Shown: one piece after another, positions 46,740-58,199 of the stretch
Numbering within the stretch: the stretch's first letter is position 1
Layout of the letters: each line of letters begins with the position of its first letter
Source of the DNA: Eonycteris spelaea
Taxonomy: Eukaryota; Chordata; Mammalia; Chiroptera; Pteropodidae
NCBI GenBank assembly: GCA_003508835.1
Contig: PUFA01000181.1
Coordinates: 558,001 to 622,000 of the forward strand
Direction: 5' to 3'
Length of the DNA stretch: 64,000 nucleotides
Position numbers and translations under genes: made by a program
The notes under the pieces: generated by a model
The model's input: the letters and a program-made list of their open reading frames with translations, nothing else
What the model was told of the DNA's origin: nothing
The model's database searches: none

Positions 46740-47815
46740 TGCTTGGAGAAAGAGGATGAAAGACTTGATCTTAAGATTCTAGGATCCAAAAAAGAAAACT
46801 CCAAAAAGGGTAAACAAGATGCTATGTGCAATTAACTAGAAATCAGGCCCTATATCATGAAACTGTGATGCTCCAGCCAGCCGCCCAAGGTCATGAGCAA
46901 GGACCTTGCAGAGTCAGAAGCAGTGCATCTCCAAGTTTCCAGCAACTAAGGCTTTCTCATGCAAACTGGCTCCACATCTGGTAGATCCTGCTCCTTCCTC
47001 CGCTGAACTCAGATCTTCTGGGTTGGGGAGGCTGCTGGGCAGACTTCACTGGGCCTTGCTTGGAGACACACAGATCACAGAAACCTGCAAGAAGAGCCAA
47101 GGCCTAGAAAGATTTCCAGCTCCATATCTTAGAGTATCCCCATCCTCCCCAAGCCCTAGGACACAGGGCCAGAGAATGACACTGATGGAAGGGTCCTTAG
47201 CTCCTCTAGTCCCAAATCAGTTTTATGGATTTTTCTTTTTGCCTTAGGCTTCAATGTGGCCTGCCACAATACTGTTACTGACCCTTTCTTCACAGAAAAT
47301 GTTATTTTGTACAAGGATTTTTGTTTGTTTGTTTTAGTTTTAATCTTTTAAATATTGCATTAAAATATTCTTTATCTTGATTATTGAGTTTTTTGGCATC
47401 TCTTAAATTTTGTGCCTGAGACTAGCACCTCACTCACCTCACTCTCATCTTGGCCCTGCTCACTGAGTCCCCAACAGGACAGCCCATGAGGCACATGTGC
47501 AGGCAGAGGTCACAAACAGAAGTCCGTGGGCTGAATTCTGCACATAAATATGTTGGTTTGGCTAGCACTGTGTTTTCAAAAATGTCTTGATTTGTTGCCT
47601 TTTTTTTTTTTTTAAGGCAATAGAATCACATAAAAATTTACATTTCTGGCTTCTTTTGAAAAAATGGGTGATCCAGGCCAATTTTTAGTGATTTAGCCCT
47701 ATATCCCATGGACAATAACTGTTGGGACCAGGGTTAGTGGCCTTCTCATTAGGGTAGGTGTGCTGTCCAATTTCCCTCAGCCACACCCAGCCCACTTCTC
47801 CCACTTATAAGCACA
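46740..47815. other. Unique sequence with DNA-transposon-like and poly-T patches
   Basis: 47520-47720 resembles an old DNA transposon (CCGTGGGCTGAATTCTGC ... TGGGTGATCCAGGCCAAT) with an internal T-run near 47602. Nothing coding recognised. Confidence 0.4.
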
Positions 47816-47819
47816 CTGA

Positions 47820-48560
47820 TCCCCTTTGCAGTGGTGTGCTGGAGTTGGCCTGTATCAACTCACAAGGGCTGATTGTCAAATTTCCAGAGTTAGTTGTTGA
47901 GCACAGCCATCATAAACAATAAATTATGTAAACTACAACTAAATAGATTATATTTAAAACAAAAGTCCTAACTTCCTAATTATTTTATCCCATTTGATTA
48001 TCATCTATGTTCTTGAAATTATTAACATCTATCGTATGTTGGAAATAGTACATATTGGTGTGTTATTGCGCACCTCTTCCCAAGTCTGTTCAGTTATGTC
48101 ACGTTGGCAGCATGAAATTGGCCACAGTAGGAGTATTTATACCATGGAAATCGGAAAATACTACAAAACAGAGCTTGATTTACTGTTTTGTTTGTCTAGA
48201 CTTAAGATATTGATGAGGAAAATGTTAATAATGTAGATTAAACCTAGTAGTGTCAAGTCTGTGGTTGTTACATTGTGAATAGCACAAAAATTTAAGGAAA
48301 TAGCCTTCCAGGTTTGAAAACTACTTTGCAATTCAGCAAAGTTGCTCAGTCATTGGCTAATTTGTGAAGTTCAGACAAAAATCATTGTTTCACATTCATC
48401 TTTTGCCTTAACTTAAACTAAAACATTAACTAACATTCCTGTCAAAACTACACTTGTTTATCATTTGTAACCTAAGTTTTGTGACTAATACAAGTGGACC
48501 TCAAAAATCAACAGAAATCAACTATGAGTTCTTTAAAATCAGTGAAAGCATTTTGTAGGA
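47820..48560. repeat. Long AT-rich probable interspersed repeat, family unknown
   Basis: About 740 bases of AT-rich sequence, beginning TGCTGGAGTTGGCCTGTATC, unlike its surroundings. It feels like an old eutherian repeat but I cannot name it. A frame of 80 codons (47994-48236) is probably incidental. Confidence 0.4.
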
Positions 48561-48934
48561 ATAAATTGGTTATATGGAATTTACAATAAAGAATATTATA
48601 TATTTTATTATTTCTATAAATTATGTGCTACAATCCCTTATACAAATAAAACGTTTAATAAACTTATATGTTTATATACATCTTTTCAGAGAGCCAGTTT
48701 TTAAACACTTACGAGCACACCACTGCCTGTTGGCATGTTTGCCATTCATAATCTTCAGTTTCTGGGCTGAGAAGGCAGCAAGTTTCTCTTCTGTATCTCC
48801 CCAAATCCTTGTGCCACATGGCCCCAGGACGGGCAGCCAGGAGTTCCTCAACCAGCAGAAAACCTTTCTGAATCCACCTTCTTTCCAGGAACCACCGGCA
48901 CCATGCCGGGCTCCTCATCCATGTTCTTATTGAA

Positions 48935-49060
48935 ATCCTCCCAACAGCTCATTGAGGTAGACATGATTATTCCCATTTTACAGATGAGAAAACTGAATGG
49001 GAGAGCCAGGAATTCGATTCAGTCTGCTGCCTTCAAAGCCGGTGATCTTTGTACTATGTG
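48935..49060 (-). repeat. MIR fragment
   Basis: TCATTGAGGTAGACATGATTA, CCCATTTTACAGATGAGAAAA. Confidence 0.85.
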
Positions 49061-49855
49061 GTCTCCCACAGGAGAGAAACATGGTTTAGATAAGGCATGG
49101 GAGAAAGGCCTGTACAACTCTCTGACCCTGGGGTGGGGGTGGGGGACTGCCATTGAACCAGTCCCATAGACAAAGCCTGCTGGGAGCCTTATCGTTCTCT
49201 CCATCAGCAAGATATTCCTTTGGTCAATTCTAAATCTCTCTTATGATGGCTCTGGATTCTGGAAACCTCCAGGGCCAGGCCCCTTACCTGTAAGAGAGCG
49301 GTTGTTGCTGAGAGCTGGAGGCCAAACTAAATCTGCTGCCTGCTCCAGGCTGCTGCAGACCAGGAAATGAGCTGAACATGGGCTGTTTATCCCCAAGCCT
49401 TGGGGGCCCTGCAGGAGGAAAACTCAGAAAAGCCTGGGACAAAAGCTGGGAAATACAATGGGCATCCCTCGTGTCCAGAATCCTGCCCACTCTGCACTAC
49501 AGAAGCCACGAGAATCCCCCACCCCTCCAGCACTCAACCTAGCTGTGGCCATGGCCTACAGATTCAGGAAATTCCCGCTACAGGTGGGGATGCCCTGGAG
49601 AGTCTATGTGGTCACCCCCGTGGAGACAGGTGAGGCCTGGCTTGAGACCCCTGGGCTTCCAGGAGAGCTTGGCCAACACTAGCAGGGATGAATCAGGGGC
49701 TGTGGCCATTCCATCCCCAAAGTGGAAGTTCCTCTGAGTGAAGCCCTTTTCTCCTGGCTTGTGGAAGGGCCTTGGGGAAGCTTGGGGATGAAATTTAGGA
49801 GTCCTCCCCAGAAGCAAGCCCCCTTCCCAGTTTATCTGGCTTTCCTGACCTGTCT
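49060..49855. other. Unique sequence with one weak exon candidate
   Basis: Contains GCCATGG at 49548-49554 with an open frame to GACAG|GTGAGG at 49629/49630 on the plus strand. It matches no protein I recognise and is treated only as a finding. Confidence 0.35.
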
Positions 49856-49859
49856 CAGC

Positions 49860-50165
49860 AACTGAGCCTGAAATCAGGGATCCAGGGCTTTATCACTTTC
49901 TGTGTGACTCTGGATCACTCACTTCACCTCCCTGGACCTCATTCCTGTAACAGGCCCACAAGTATTGGATGGCTTCCCAGTGCCAGATACATAGGAATTT
50001 TATATTTCTTGTCTCATTCGTATCCTCTCTCTGGCCCTGTAAGGTTGATATCAGGAACCCTACATTGTGGCAGAGGAAACTGAGGAGCAGAGAGGTTAGG
50101 TAACTTAGCTGGGGTCACAGAATTCAAGCCCAGGTCTGGTGACTCCACCTCCACAGCTTCCTATT
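49860..50165. repeat. MIR copies in opposite orientations
   Basis: 49860-49960 plus-strand MIR (CTGTGTGACTCTGGATCACTC). 49975-50165 minus-strand MIR (GAGGAAACTGAGGAGCAGAG). Confidence 0.8.
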
Positions 50166-50169
50166 GTAA

Positions 50170-50970
50170 ACTATAAAGCACTCAAAACAAGCACAGCAGG
50201 AATGACCCTGCCTCTCATGTAGGGTCTAAGAAATAGATATGAACTTTACACCTGTAAAACTGTGTTACACTGTATCACTCAGCTTAAATTCCAGTACATT
50301 TTAGGTTCTCCCTCCTTCTGCAAACACCAGCATTTTGTTAAGGTGTCCTAGGACAAGGTGTGCAACCATTTGTCCCTCTATGTCTTCTGCCACTGGTTGG
50401 TATTGCTGGGCCATTCACTGTCCATCTAGTCATTGACCTGCACAAGGGTTGCTGCTGAGATGTCCTTTATATCTTGTCTGCTGACTTTCTTCGCTACATC
50501 TATGCCAGGACTGAGGGTCCTGGACTCGTAGCTGGCCAAGCTCCCGTCTGCCAGCACCCCCATGCCCCAGGCTCCTCAGTATACCATAAGGTTCTTCTTG
50601 CTGGGACTCATGGCCACCTACACAATCATCTTTGCCCCTCTGTCCCTTCTCCCCTCAGCCTGGAGGAATCTTTTCTCGTTTCGAAGGGAGCCCCACTCCC
50701 CTCAAATTTACCCCAGCTAGCTTTCGCTTGTGGTATTTTCCTCAAAAATTCAGTCTATGTTTACAGGCCTCTCCATTCCCCAAAGTCCAGATGTCTAGAG
50801 AGCTAGGCCAGAAAACAATTTTAATATTGAGGTATCATCTCCTAAGGTCCAATGAGCACAGACAAACCAGCTCCTTGAAAAGGGGCAATGGTGGGGATGC
50901 AGTATTAAAATACCAGTAAGGAAAAAACGGGTACTATTTCAAAAAATTTACATCAATAATCATGTACAAA
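50170..50970. other. Unique intergenic sequence
   Basis: No gene or repeat recognised. Confidence 0.4.
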
Positions 50971-50973
50971 TTT

Positions 50974-51067
50974 ATTATTATTATTATTATTACTCTTTCT
51001 CCCAATTCTCCTTTGCCTGGGGAAGCGGATGTTAGAGCCTTGCAGGGCTTAGTAATAGTAGTAGTAG

Positions 51068-51135
<68 letters not shown>

Positions 51136-51152
51136 ATAGTAGCAGTAGTAAT
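50974..51152. repeat. ATT and compound AGT/AGC trinucleotide microsatellites
   Basis: A short (ATT)n at 50974-50993 and a long compound (AGT)n(AGC)n(AGT)n tract at about 51054-51152. Poly-Val/Ala and poly-Thr/Ala frames across it are artefacts. Confidence 0.95.
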
Positions 51153-51154
51153 AA

Positions 51155-51350
51155 ACATTGAGTACTTTTTATGGGCCAGATACTATGATAAATGCTGTAC
51201 CTACATTATTTCATTTAATTCTCAGAAAAATCTTATGAGGTAGTTCTTATAATCCCCATTTTACATATGAGGAAACCAACCCTCAAAGAGCCTTGTCCAA
51301 GACCACACAACCTGTAAGTGTAGAGTCAGACTCTCATCCAGTTTTGACTC
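51155..51350 (-). repeat. MIR SINE
   Basis: TTTCATTTAATTCTCAGAAAA, CCCCATTTTACATATGAGGAAA, ACACAACCTGTAAGTG. Confidence 0.85.
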
Positions 51351-51354
51351 CAAC

Positions 51355-54175
51355 CAAATTAATTATGTTTATCCAACTGTGTAGCAACCCACTGACCACA
51401 CTGCCCAGATGCACCATAAAGACTCACTAGTTGGCTAACCAGTGTCACTCAGGCTGTTCATTCACCAGCATTGAGAATTGCCTATGAGCAAGTTAAACAG
51501 GTGCCTCCCACTGGTGATGAAACATTGTTGTTAACTGGTTTCGGCATGCAGAAGTAGGAAGCTGGCTGAAAGAGAGGTTACTCCCTAGGACCAAAGACCA
51601 GACTGTAGGTCCTTGGCCCACCTGGTAATGGGCTCCGCAGGCCAGGCTCAGAATTCCAGGCTGGAGCTACCTCCTGCCTGTCTTTTCTCTTATCTGGGGG
51701 ATTCTGGGAAACCAAGGTCCCCCTCATCTACCCAGAAGTGAATGTGGATAGAAAGAAGGGGTCAGGTGAAGCAGGTTCCAGTAGGCTGGCCCTGAGAGGC
51801 GAGTTCAGGCAGGACCAGAGCTACACGTTCCAAGTCCAGTGCTCCCTGGATGAGTATATATATACACACACACACACACACACTCAGTGACAGAGCCTGC
51901 TGACCTTCCCTAACATGAGATTCCTTTTCTTCCACAGTGATCGAAGTTTTCATTTAACTGGGCAATGTCCACTTGGAATAAAGATCTCATTTTCCAACCT
52001 TCTTTTCAGCAAGGGGTGGCCGATGACTACATTCTGGTCATAGATGTACATAGAAGTACATGTGCAACTTCCAGGCAGGGCTCAGCTGGGCAGATTTTTT
52101 CGTTTGTTGTGTCATTGACTGAGTGTTTAGCTGGTATGTGGGTTGGCTTGGATGGTCCAAGACAGCTTTGTCTGCATCTTGTCAAGAAAGCTGAAAGAAT
52201 CAGCTAGGACTGTCAACTGGAGCACCCACACGTGGCCTCTCCAGCATGTTGGCCTCAGGAGAGCTGGACTTCTTACATCACAGCTCAGGGCTCCAAGAGC
52301 AAGTGTTCTAATGATCAAGACAGACACTCCATGACCTTTTACAACCAAACCTAACAAATCACTTGATGTCACTTCTACCTACTTCATTGGTCAAAGCAGT
52401 CACAAGCCTACCCAGATTCAAGGGGAAGGGACATAGACCTGCACTTACTAATAGGAGGAGTGTCAAAGTATTTGCACCCTTGTTTAAAAAACACAACAGT
52501 AGCTCTGGACCACTTAGGTCTGGACTTGAAGTCAGAGAAAAAGAAACTTCTATCTTGTTTAAACCCCTGTTCCTTTGGTTATCTGTGACTCACAGCTGAA
52601 TCCAGTCTGAACAGACACACGTGTACGCAGACATTCACAATATGTAGTGCATTTACAGTCCACAAGGTACGGGGGGTAAATCATATCAAAATCTCACAGG
52701 ATTAAGAATACTCTTTTACTCACACTCACTCATTCAACGCACCAAGTTCGGTGTCTGTCTTAGCTGAGGCTCTTATCTCACTACATCCTTCCCTGTCATA
52801 GCACTCACCATCATCTATTGTAATTACTTGTCTTTATCAGCCTTGTCCTGCTCATCTCTTGTTCTTTTTCACTTAGCACCGTGTGCAGGACCACAATGAA
52901 TATTTGACCAGGTTCATATTTCACAGACAGCAGGGGACACTTTGGGATGCTGGGGACTGGAGGGTGACTGGAGAGTAGCGAGACTGGTGAGAAGTCTGTA
53001 ATGTGCCTGGAAATGATGAGTCCCTGGACTGAAGCCTCAGTAGTGGCAACAGAAATGAAATGGAGAGAGAGCAGAAGGTAGAATTGTCGGGCCTTGGTGA
53101 TGATGGGTGAGCGAGAAGCAAGAGTCAAAATTAGCACCTAGATTTCTAATCTGAGTAATGGAATAATAAACAGTGGCACTATTTGCTGAGAAAAACCGAA
53201 ATGGAGGTGGGAGACTCAGGACGAAGGTAATGAGCTTGGTTTTGGCTCTCTGCATGTCAAATGCCAGGGAGACACTCGGGTAGAGTCGTGTAGGGGGCAG
53301 CTGGTATGGGTGCTGCCGAAGCAAGCACAGTGTAGGAGGGAGTGGGACACAGAGTTGGACAGAACAAAAGACTTGTAAAGATCTGACCACAAGTTCAGAA
53401 ATAGTCTCTTGTATGTGCATTCATTGCCCACCCAAATGCAGCAGAGAAAGCAGGGTTCTGGGTAGGAAGTAGGAAGGCCCACATTCCCCTCTCTACTACC
53501 ACATGACATGTCATCTTGAGCAAGGAACTGTGTCCTTCTGGCTCATAGTTTTTTGCTTTGTTATGAAAATGAAAGAACTGCCTCAAACCTCTGATTCCTT
53601 CCAGCTCTCTCGTCATGATTCCCAGTTGAATATTTCAAATATTTGAAGGTCTATGACATGTGGGTTACTAGACTAGACACTGACCCCGTTGCTGATTCTC
53701 ACCAAATTAACAACAAAAAGGAGGCTGGTGGCAGGAGGAGGCTGGTAGGTAAAATATATTATAAGCTCCCACCTCAGCCTGTTCTTTCTTTAACCCATTC
53801 CCCACACCTGGTTCTCTGTCCACATGATACGCCACAGCATGTCCACCTTAGGTCTCCAGGCTCCTCCTGCCATTCCTGGCCCAAATGTCTTCTCTATCCC
53901 ACAGATCAACTTGGAATATAATGTATCCTAATTCTTCATATTTGTGTCACACTTTATATTTCTACTTTCCTCAGTATAAATGATATTTATTACAAGGAAC
54001 CATGTGGTAGGCAGTGTGCCAGGCTCCGAGTCCCTGGGATGAAGAAGACATGGGCCTTGCCCTTTTCACGAAAAGCAGGAAGAGAATTAACAATGTAAAC
54101 TGATGCAATACAATCACACAGGGGCTAAAGAGGTGGGGTGTGTGTGTGTGTTCAGGAGGGTCTTCAAACCCATGT
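51355..54175. other. Unique intergenic sequence
   Basis: A short (CA)n lies at 51866-51882 and a (GT)n at about 54139-54150. Several 60-127 codon frames have no recognisable domain. No gene called. Confidence 0.45.
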
Positions 54176-54179
54176 TAAG

Positions 54180-54645
54180 TTTTCATAAAACATCAGCCAT
54201 AGAAGGGATCTCATAGGACAGTTAATCCTACTCCCTCATTTTACATGTGTAGAAACTGGGGCTCGGAGAAGTTAAGTGACTTACCCAAGGACACATAGCT
54301 GGTGAGGGTAGCAAAGCCTAGACTGGAATTTTACTTCTCAAACTTCTTTCAGTTCCCAACCATCCTGCTCTTGTCTCCTTATCACACTACCCTTCTAAGG
54401 TTATTCAATAATAATAACTTTTTAAGCTTTATAAGTGCTACGACAACTGCCAGGCACCATGCTAAGCTGTCTGCATGGATTGTCTCATTTACTATTCATG
54501 GCAACTCTAAGAGTTAGGTGTGTTTTTCTGACCTCCTTTTATGAGTATATTGAGTGTTGGGTTAACTGACTTGCTCAAGGTCACCCAATTAACATGTGAC
54601 AAAGTCAATATTTGAAGATAGGCAGTCTAAATACAGAGCCACGGG
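54180..54645 (-). repeat. Two MIR copies
   Basis: 54220-54320 (ACTGGGGCTCGGAGAAGTTAAG) and 54400-54640 (GCCAGGCACCATGCTAAGC, TTGCTCAAGGTCACCCAATT), both minus strand. Confidence 0.85.
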
Positions 54646-54754
54646 CATGAAAAAAGTCACCGGGCAACTTTGGTTAGCATACAATTCCAGGCCCTAATCC
54701 CGGAAAGTCTCATTCTATAGGTCTGGGGTAAACAAGCAAGCTGAAACCTGTGTT

Positions 54755-56370
54755 TTATTATTTTTATTTTTAATTTTATTTTAGTTTTAAGTACACAGTA
54801 CATTGGTTAGACATTTATATAGTTTATAAAATGATCTCCGATTGCTCTTCCTCTCTTCAGGCTCTACACCTAGTCGTTATATTCCCGCTGACTACGTCCC
54901 CTGTGCTGTGCGCCCCATCTCCATAACCATCGCTCAACTACTAATTTGCACTTCATTAACCTTTCACCGCTTTCTCCCAGCTCCCTCACCTCCCTTTCCT
55001 CTGGCCATCACCAGATCTTCTATATTAGTGAGTCTGTTTTTGATTAGTTTGTTCCTTAAATTCTGCATATAAATGAAGTCAAAAGGTATTTCTCTGTCTG
55101 GCTTTTCTCGCCCAGTAAAATAACCTCTAGGTCCAACCATGTCATTGCAAATGGTAGGATTTCATTTTTTTTGTTTTGGCTGAGTAATATTCCATTGTAC
55201 ATATGAACCATAATTTCTTAATCCAATCATCTGTCGGTGGGCATTTAGGTTGTTTCCATATCTTGGCTATTGTGAATAGCGCTGCATGAACACAGAGATG
55301 CATACATAGATCTTTATGAATTAGTGCTTTGGTTTTCTTTGCATAAATACCCAGAAGTGCAATTTCTGGGTCAAAAGGTAGATCCATTTTTTATTTTTTT
55401 GAGAAACCTCCAGGCTGTTTTCTATACTGGCTGTAGCAATTTGTTTTATTTCCCACCAACAGAATATGAGGGTTCCCTTTCTCCACATCCTCACCAACAC
55501 TTGTCATTTTTTGATTTATTGATGATAGCCAATCTGACAGGTGTGAGATGATATCTCATTGTGGTTTTAATTTTCATTTCTCTGATGATTAGTGACCTTG
55601 AGTATCTCTCTATATGTCTTTTGGCCATCTGTATTTCCTCTTTGGAGAAATATCTATTCCGGTTTTCTGCCCATTTTTAATTGGATTGTTTGATTTTTTG
55701 TTGTTTAGCTGTATGAGTTCTTTATATATTTTGGATATTAACCCCTTATCAGACTATCATAAAAGAATATCTTCTCCCATTTAGTAGGTCGTCTTTTCAT
55801 TTTGTTAATGGCTTCCTTTGTTGTGCAAAAACTTTTGTTTTTTTTTCATTTTTTTTTTTATTATGATGACATGGGTTAATGAAATCCAGTCTCAGGTAAA
55901 CAATTCAACAGTAAGGCATGTATATATATTTTCATTGTGTGTTGACTGAAAACTTTTTAGTATGAAGTAGTCCCATTTATTTATTTTTTTCTTTTGTTTC
56001 TCTTGCCCAAGGAGATATATCTGAAAAGAAATTACTGGGGAGGTGGGAGAAGAAATTACTAGAAATAATATCAGAGAGTTTACTGCCTATGTTTTCTTCT
56101 AGAAGTTTTATGGTTTCAGGTCTTACATTTAAGTCTTTAACCCATTTTGTCTATTCTTGTATATGGTGTAAGAGGGTGGTCCAGTTTGATTTTTTTTTTG
56201 CATGTATCTGTCCAATTTTCCCAACACCATTTATTGAAGAGACTGTCTTTACCCCATTGTAATAGTCTTGCCTCCTTTGTCATATATCAAATGAACGTAT
56301 TGATATGGATTTATTTCTGGGGTCTCTAAAAAACCAATTCTCGTATCTCATTTTTCTAAATTTAGAATTT
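54755..56370 (-). mobile_element. 5'-truncated L1, minus strand, with a nested insertion
   Basis: Reads as reverse-complement L1 from its A-rich 3' end (about 54755) through ATATTCCATTGTACATATG and TCAGGTGTGAGATGATATC-type ORF2 phrases to about 56360. ORF2 is interrupted. A foreign segment with a T-rich head sits at about 55838-55947, flanked by AAAACTTTT on both sides. Confidence 0.9.
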
Positions 56371-56374
56371 CCAG

Positions 56375-56840
56375 CAGAGCCCCTCCCTTCCCTGGGACCC
56401 AGTGAACTGTCCTCAGGTAACTGGCTGTGGGAGACTAGACATGAAGACAGACATGTGCCCCTGGTGGTCAGAGATTAGAGGACAGGAGCTGCAGCCCAAA
56501 GGCCTCTGGTCAACAACACAGATGTGAATTTTTCTTCAATTCTGTTCAGCCACTGTTACTGAGGTGCCACTATGTGCCAGCACTGAGCCAGCGTAACTCA
56601 ATGGCACACCAGGCAGAAACAAGACTTTTGGGGGCAGAATTTGTCAAGGTGACTGCTCACTTGTCTTTATCCACTGATACAGAGATGTGAATTTCAAGCT
56701 GCAGTTGGGCTAATTTCATCTGGTCCAAGAAGTCAATCTGGCAATATGTGGCTCTGTTAGAGACTTAGAAAAGCTGCTAAAGTTTTTTTTTAAAAAGGCT
56801 GAGCCCACACACTGGAATGAGAATGCAGGAGCATATTTGC
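56375..56840. other. Unique sequence with a weak CTCF-like core
   Basis: CCCCTGGTGG at about 56458-56467 resembles the CTCF core, but the flank does not match. Otherwise no feature. Confidence 0.3.
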
Positions 56841-56844
56841 AGTA

Positions 56845-57050
56845 CACCGTGAAGAATCCAGGTTTCAGAGTCAGGATGCTGCTTCAGGCTCTGGGGAACT
56901 GGGCCAGTTATTTCATATTTCTGGGTTGTAGCTACCTCGCCTGAAACAATAACGATACCTACCTCAGAGGGTTGTAATGAGGATGAAATGGCATCTTAGA
57001 ACAGCACCTGGCACACGGTAAAAACTAAACAACAACAACAACAACAACAA
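56845..57050 (+). repeat. MIR SINE with (CAA)n end
   Basis: GGGTTGTAATGAGGATGAAATGG, AACAGCACCTGGCACACGG, then seven or so CAA units at about 57029-57050. Confidence 0.85.
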
Positions 57051-57124
57051 AAACTGTAGTAATTTTGATGTACTTTATAGTTACATGTCACGAAGTATAA
57101 AAAATTATAAACCAGGGGACATGG

Positions 57125-57875
57125 CATCAATCTTGATTTCTTCTCCTATACAGTAATAATTCTCATCTCATATAGTTGAGGGACAAGGTCTCCTTTGGTT
57201 CTGAATTCTCTATATGTCCACAGACATGAAAGGTGCTCCACACTGTTGGTGGGAGGGTAAATTAGTATAGCTTCTGAAAATGTTTTGATGATGTCTGCTA
57301 AAACTGAGCTTATGTATGACCTAGCAATTCCACCCCTAGGTATATCCCTCAAGAGAAATGCTTACATATCTTAACCGAAAACATATATAAGTATATTCAT
57401 GGCGATATTATTTATAATAACCCCAAAGTGAAACTACTCAAGTGTCTACCAACACTAAAATATACTAAAAAAACTATGGTATTTTCATAGACTGGAATAT
57501 CACCCAGCACTGAGAATGAACACACTATAAATATACACAGTGACACGGGAGAATCTCACAAACATGAGAGAAAGAAGCCAGACACTGAAGAATACAGACC
57601 ATATGATTCCATGTGTAAAAGGTACAAAATGGTCAGAATGAATCTAATGCTTCTAGCAATTGGGATAGTAGTTACCTTTTGGAGAGGTTGTGACTGGGGG
57701 AGGTATGAGAAGCCTTATGCAGGGGCAGCCAGTTCTTTATCTTGATCTGTGTAGCAGTAGTTTATAGAGTATGTGCACTTTATAAAAACTCATAAGACTG
57801 TTCACTCATGATTTGTGCACTTTTTTATAAGTATGTTAGATTTCAACGGAAAACTTATCTAACAAACTCTTGATA
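57125..57875 (+). mobile_element. Old L1 3' region
   Basis: TTGGTGGGAGGGTAAATTAG, TATGACCTAGCAATTCCACCC, then 3' UTR-like GGTTGTGACTGGGGG. Many stops. Confidence 0.85.
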
Positions 57876-58199
57876 GGTCCCTCATGACCAGGCATAGAAT
57901 ACACTCAGAACTCACTTATCACAGGCTGAAGCCCGGAGTCCTTTAAGGTATCAGAATCAGGAATTTAATGCCTCTCTAGGGATTGGAGACGTGACCTCAG
58001 GCCCATGAGGTGAAGCCAGGTTTCCTGCTTAAAGCAGAGAACAGAAGGGCTGTCCTGCAGATAAACAGGTTCTAGAAAAGCTGCATCATTGGCCAATGGA
58101 GCACAGCAAGAGAACTCCGTATCTACCTGGAGTCTGTGAATAGAATAATCAGAACTCTAACTATGTGCCAATCACAGGGTTAGACTTGTTATTTGAGAA

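Noticed and set aside
50934..51243. Poly-threonine/alanine and poly-valine frames
   Set aside because: Translation of trinucleotide repeats.
56452..56470. Second CTCF site
   Set aside because: Only the CCCCTGGTGG core matches; the flank departs from consensus.
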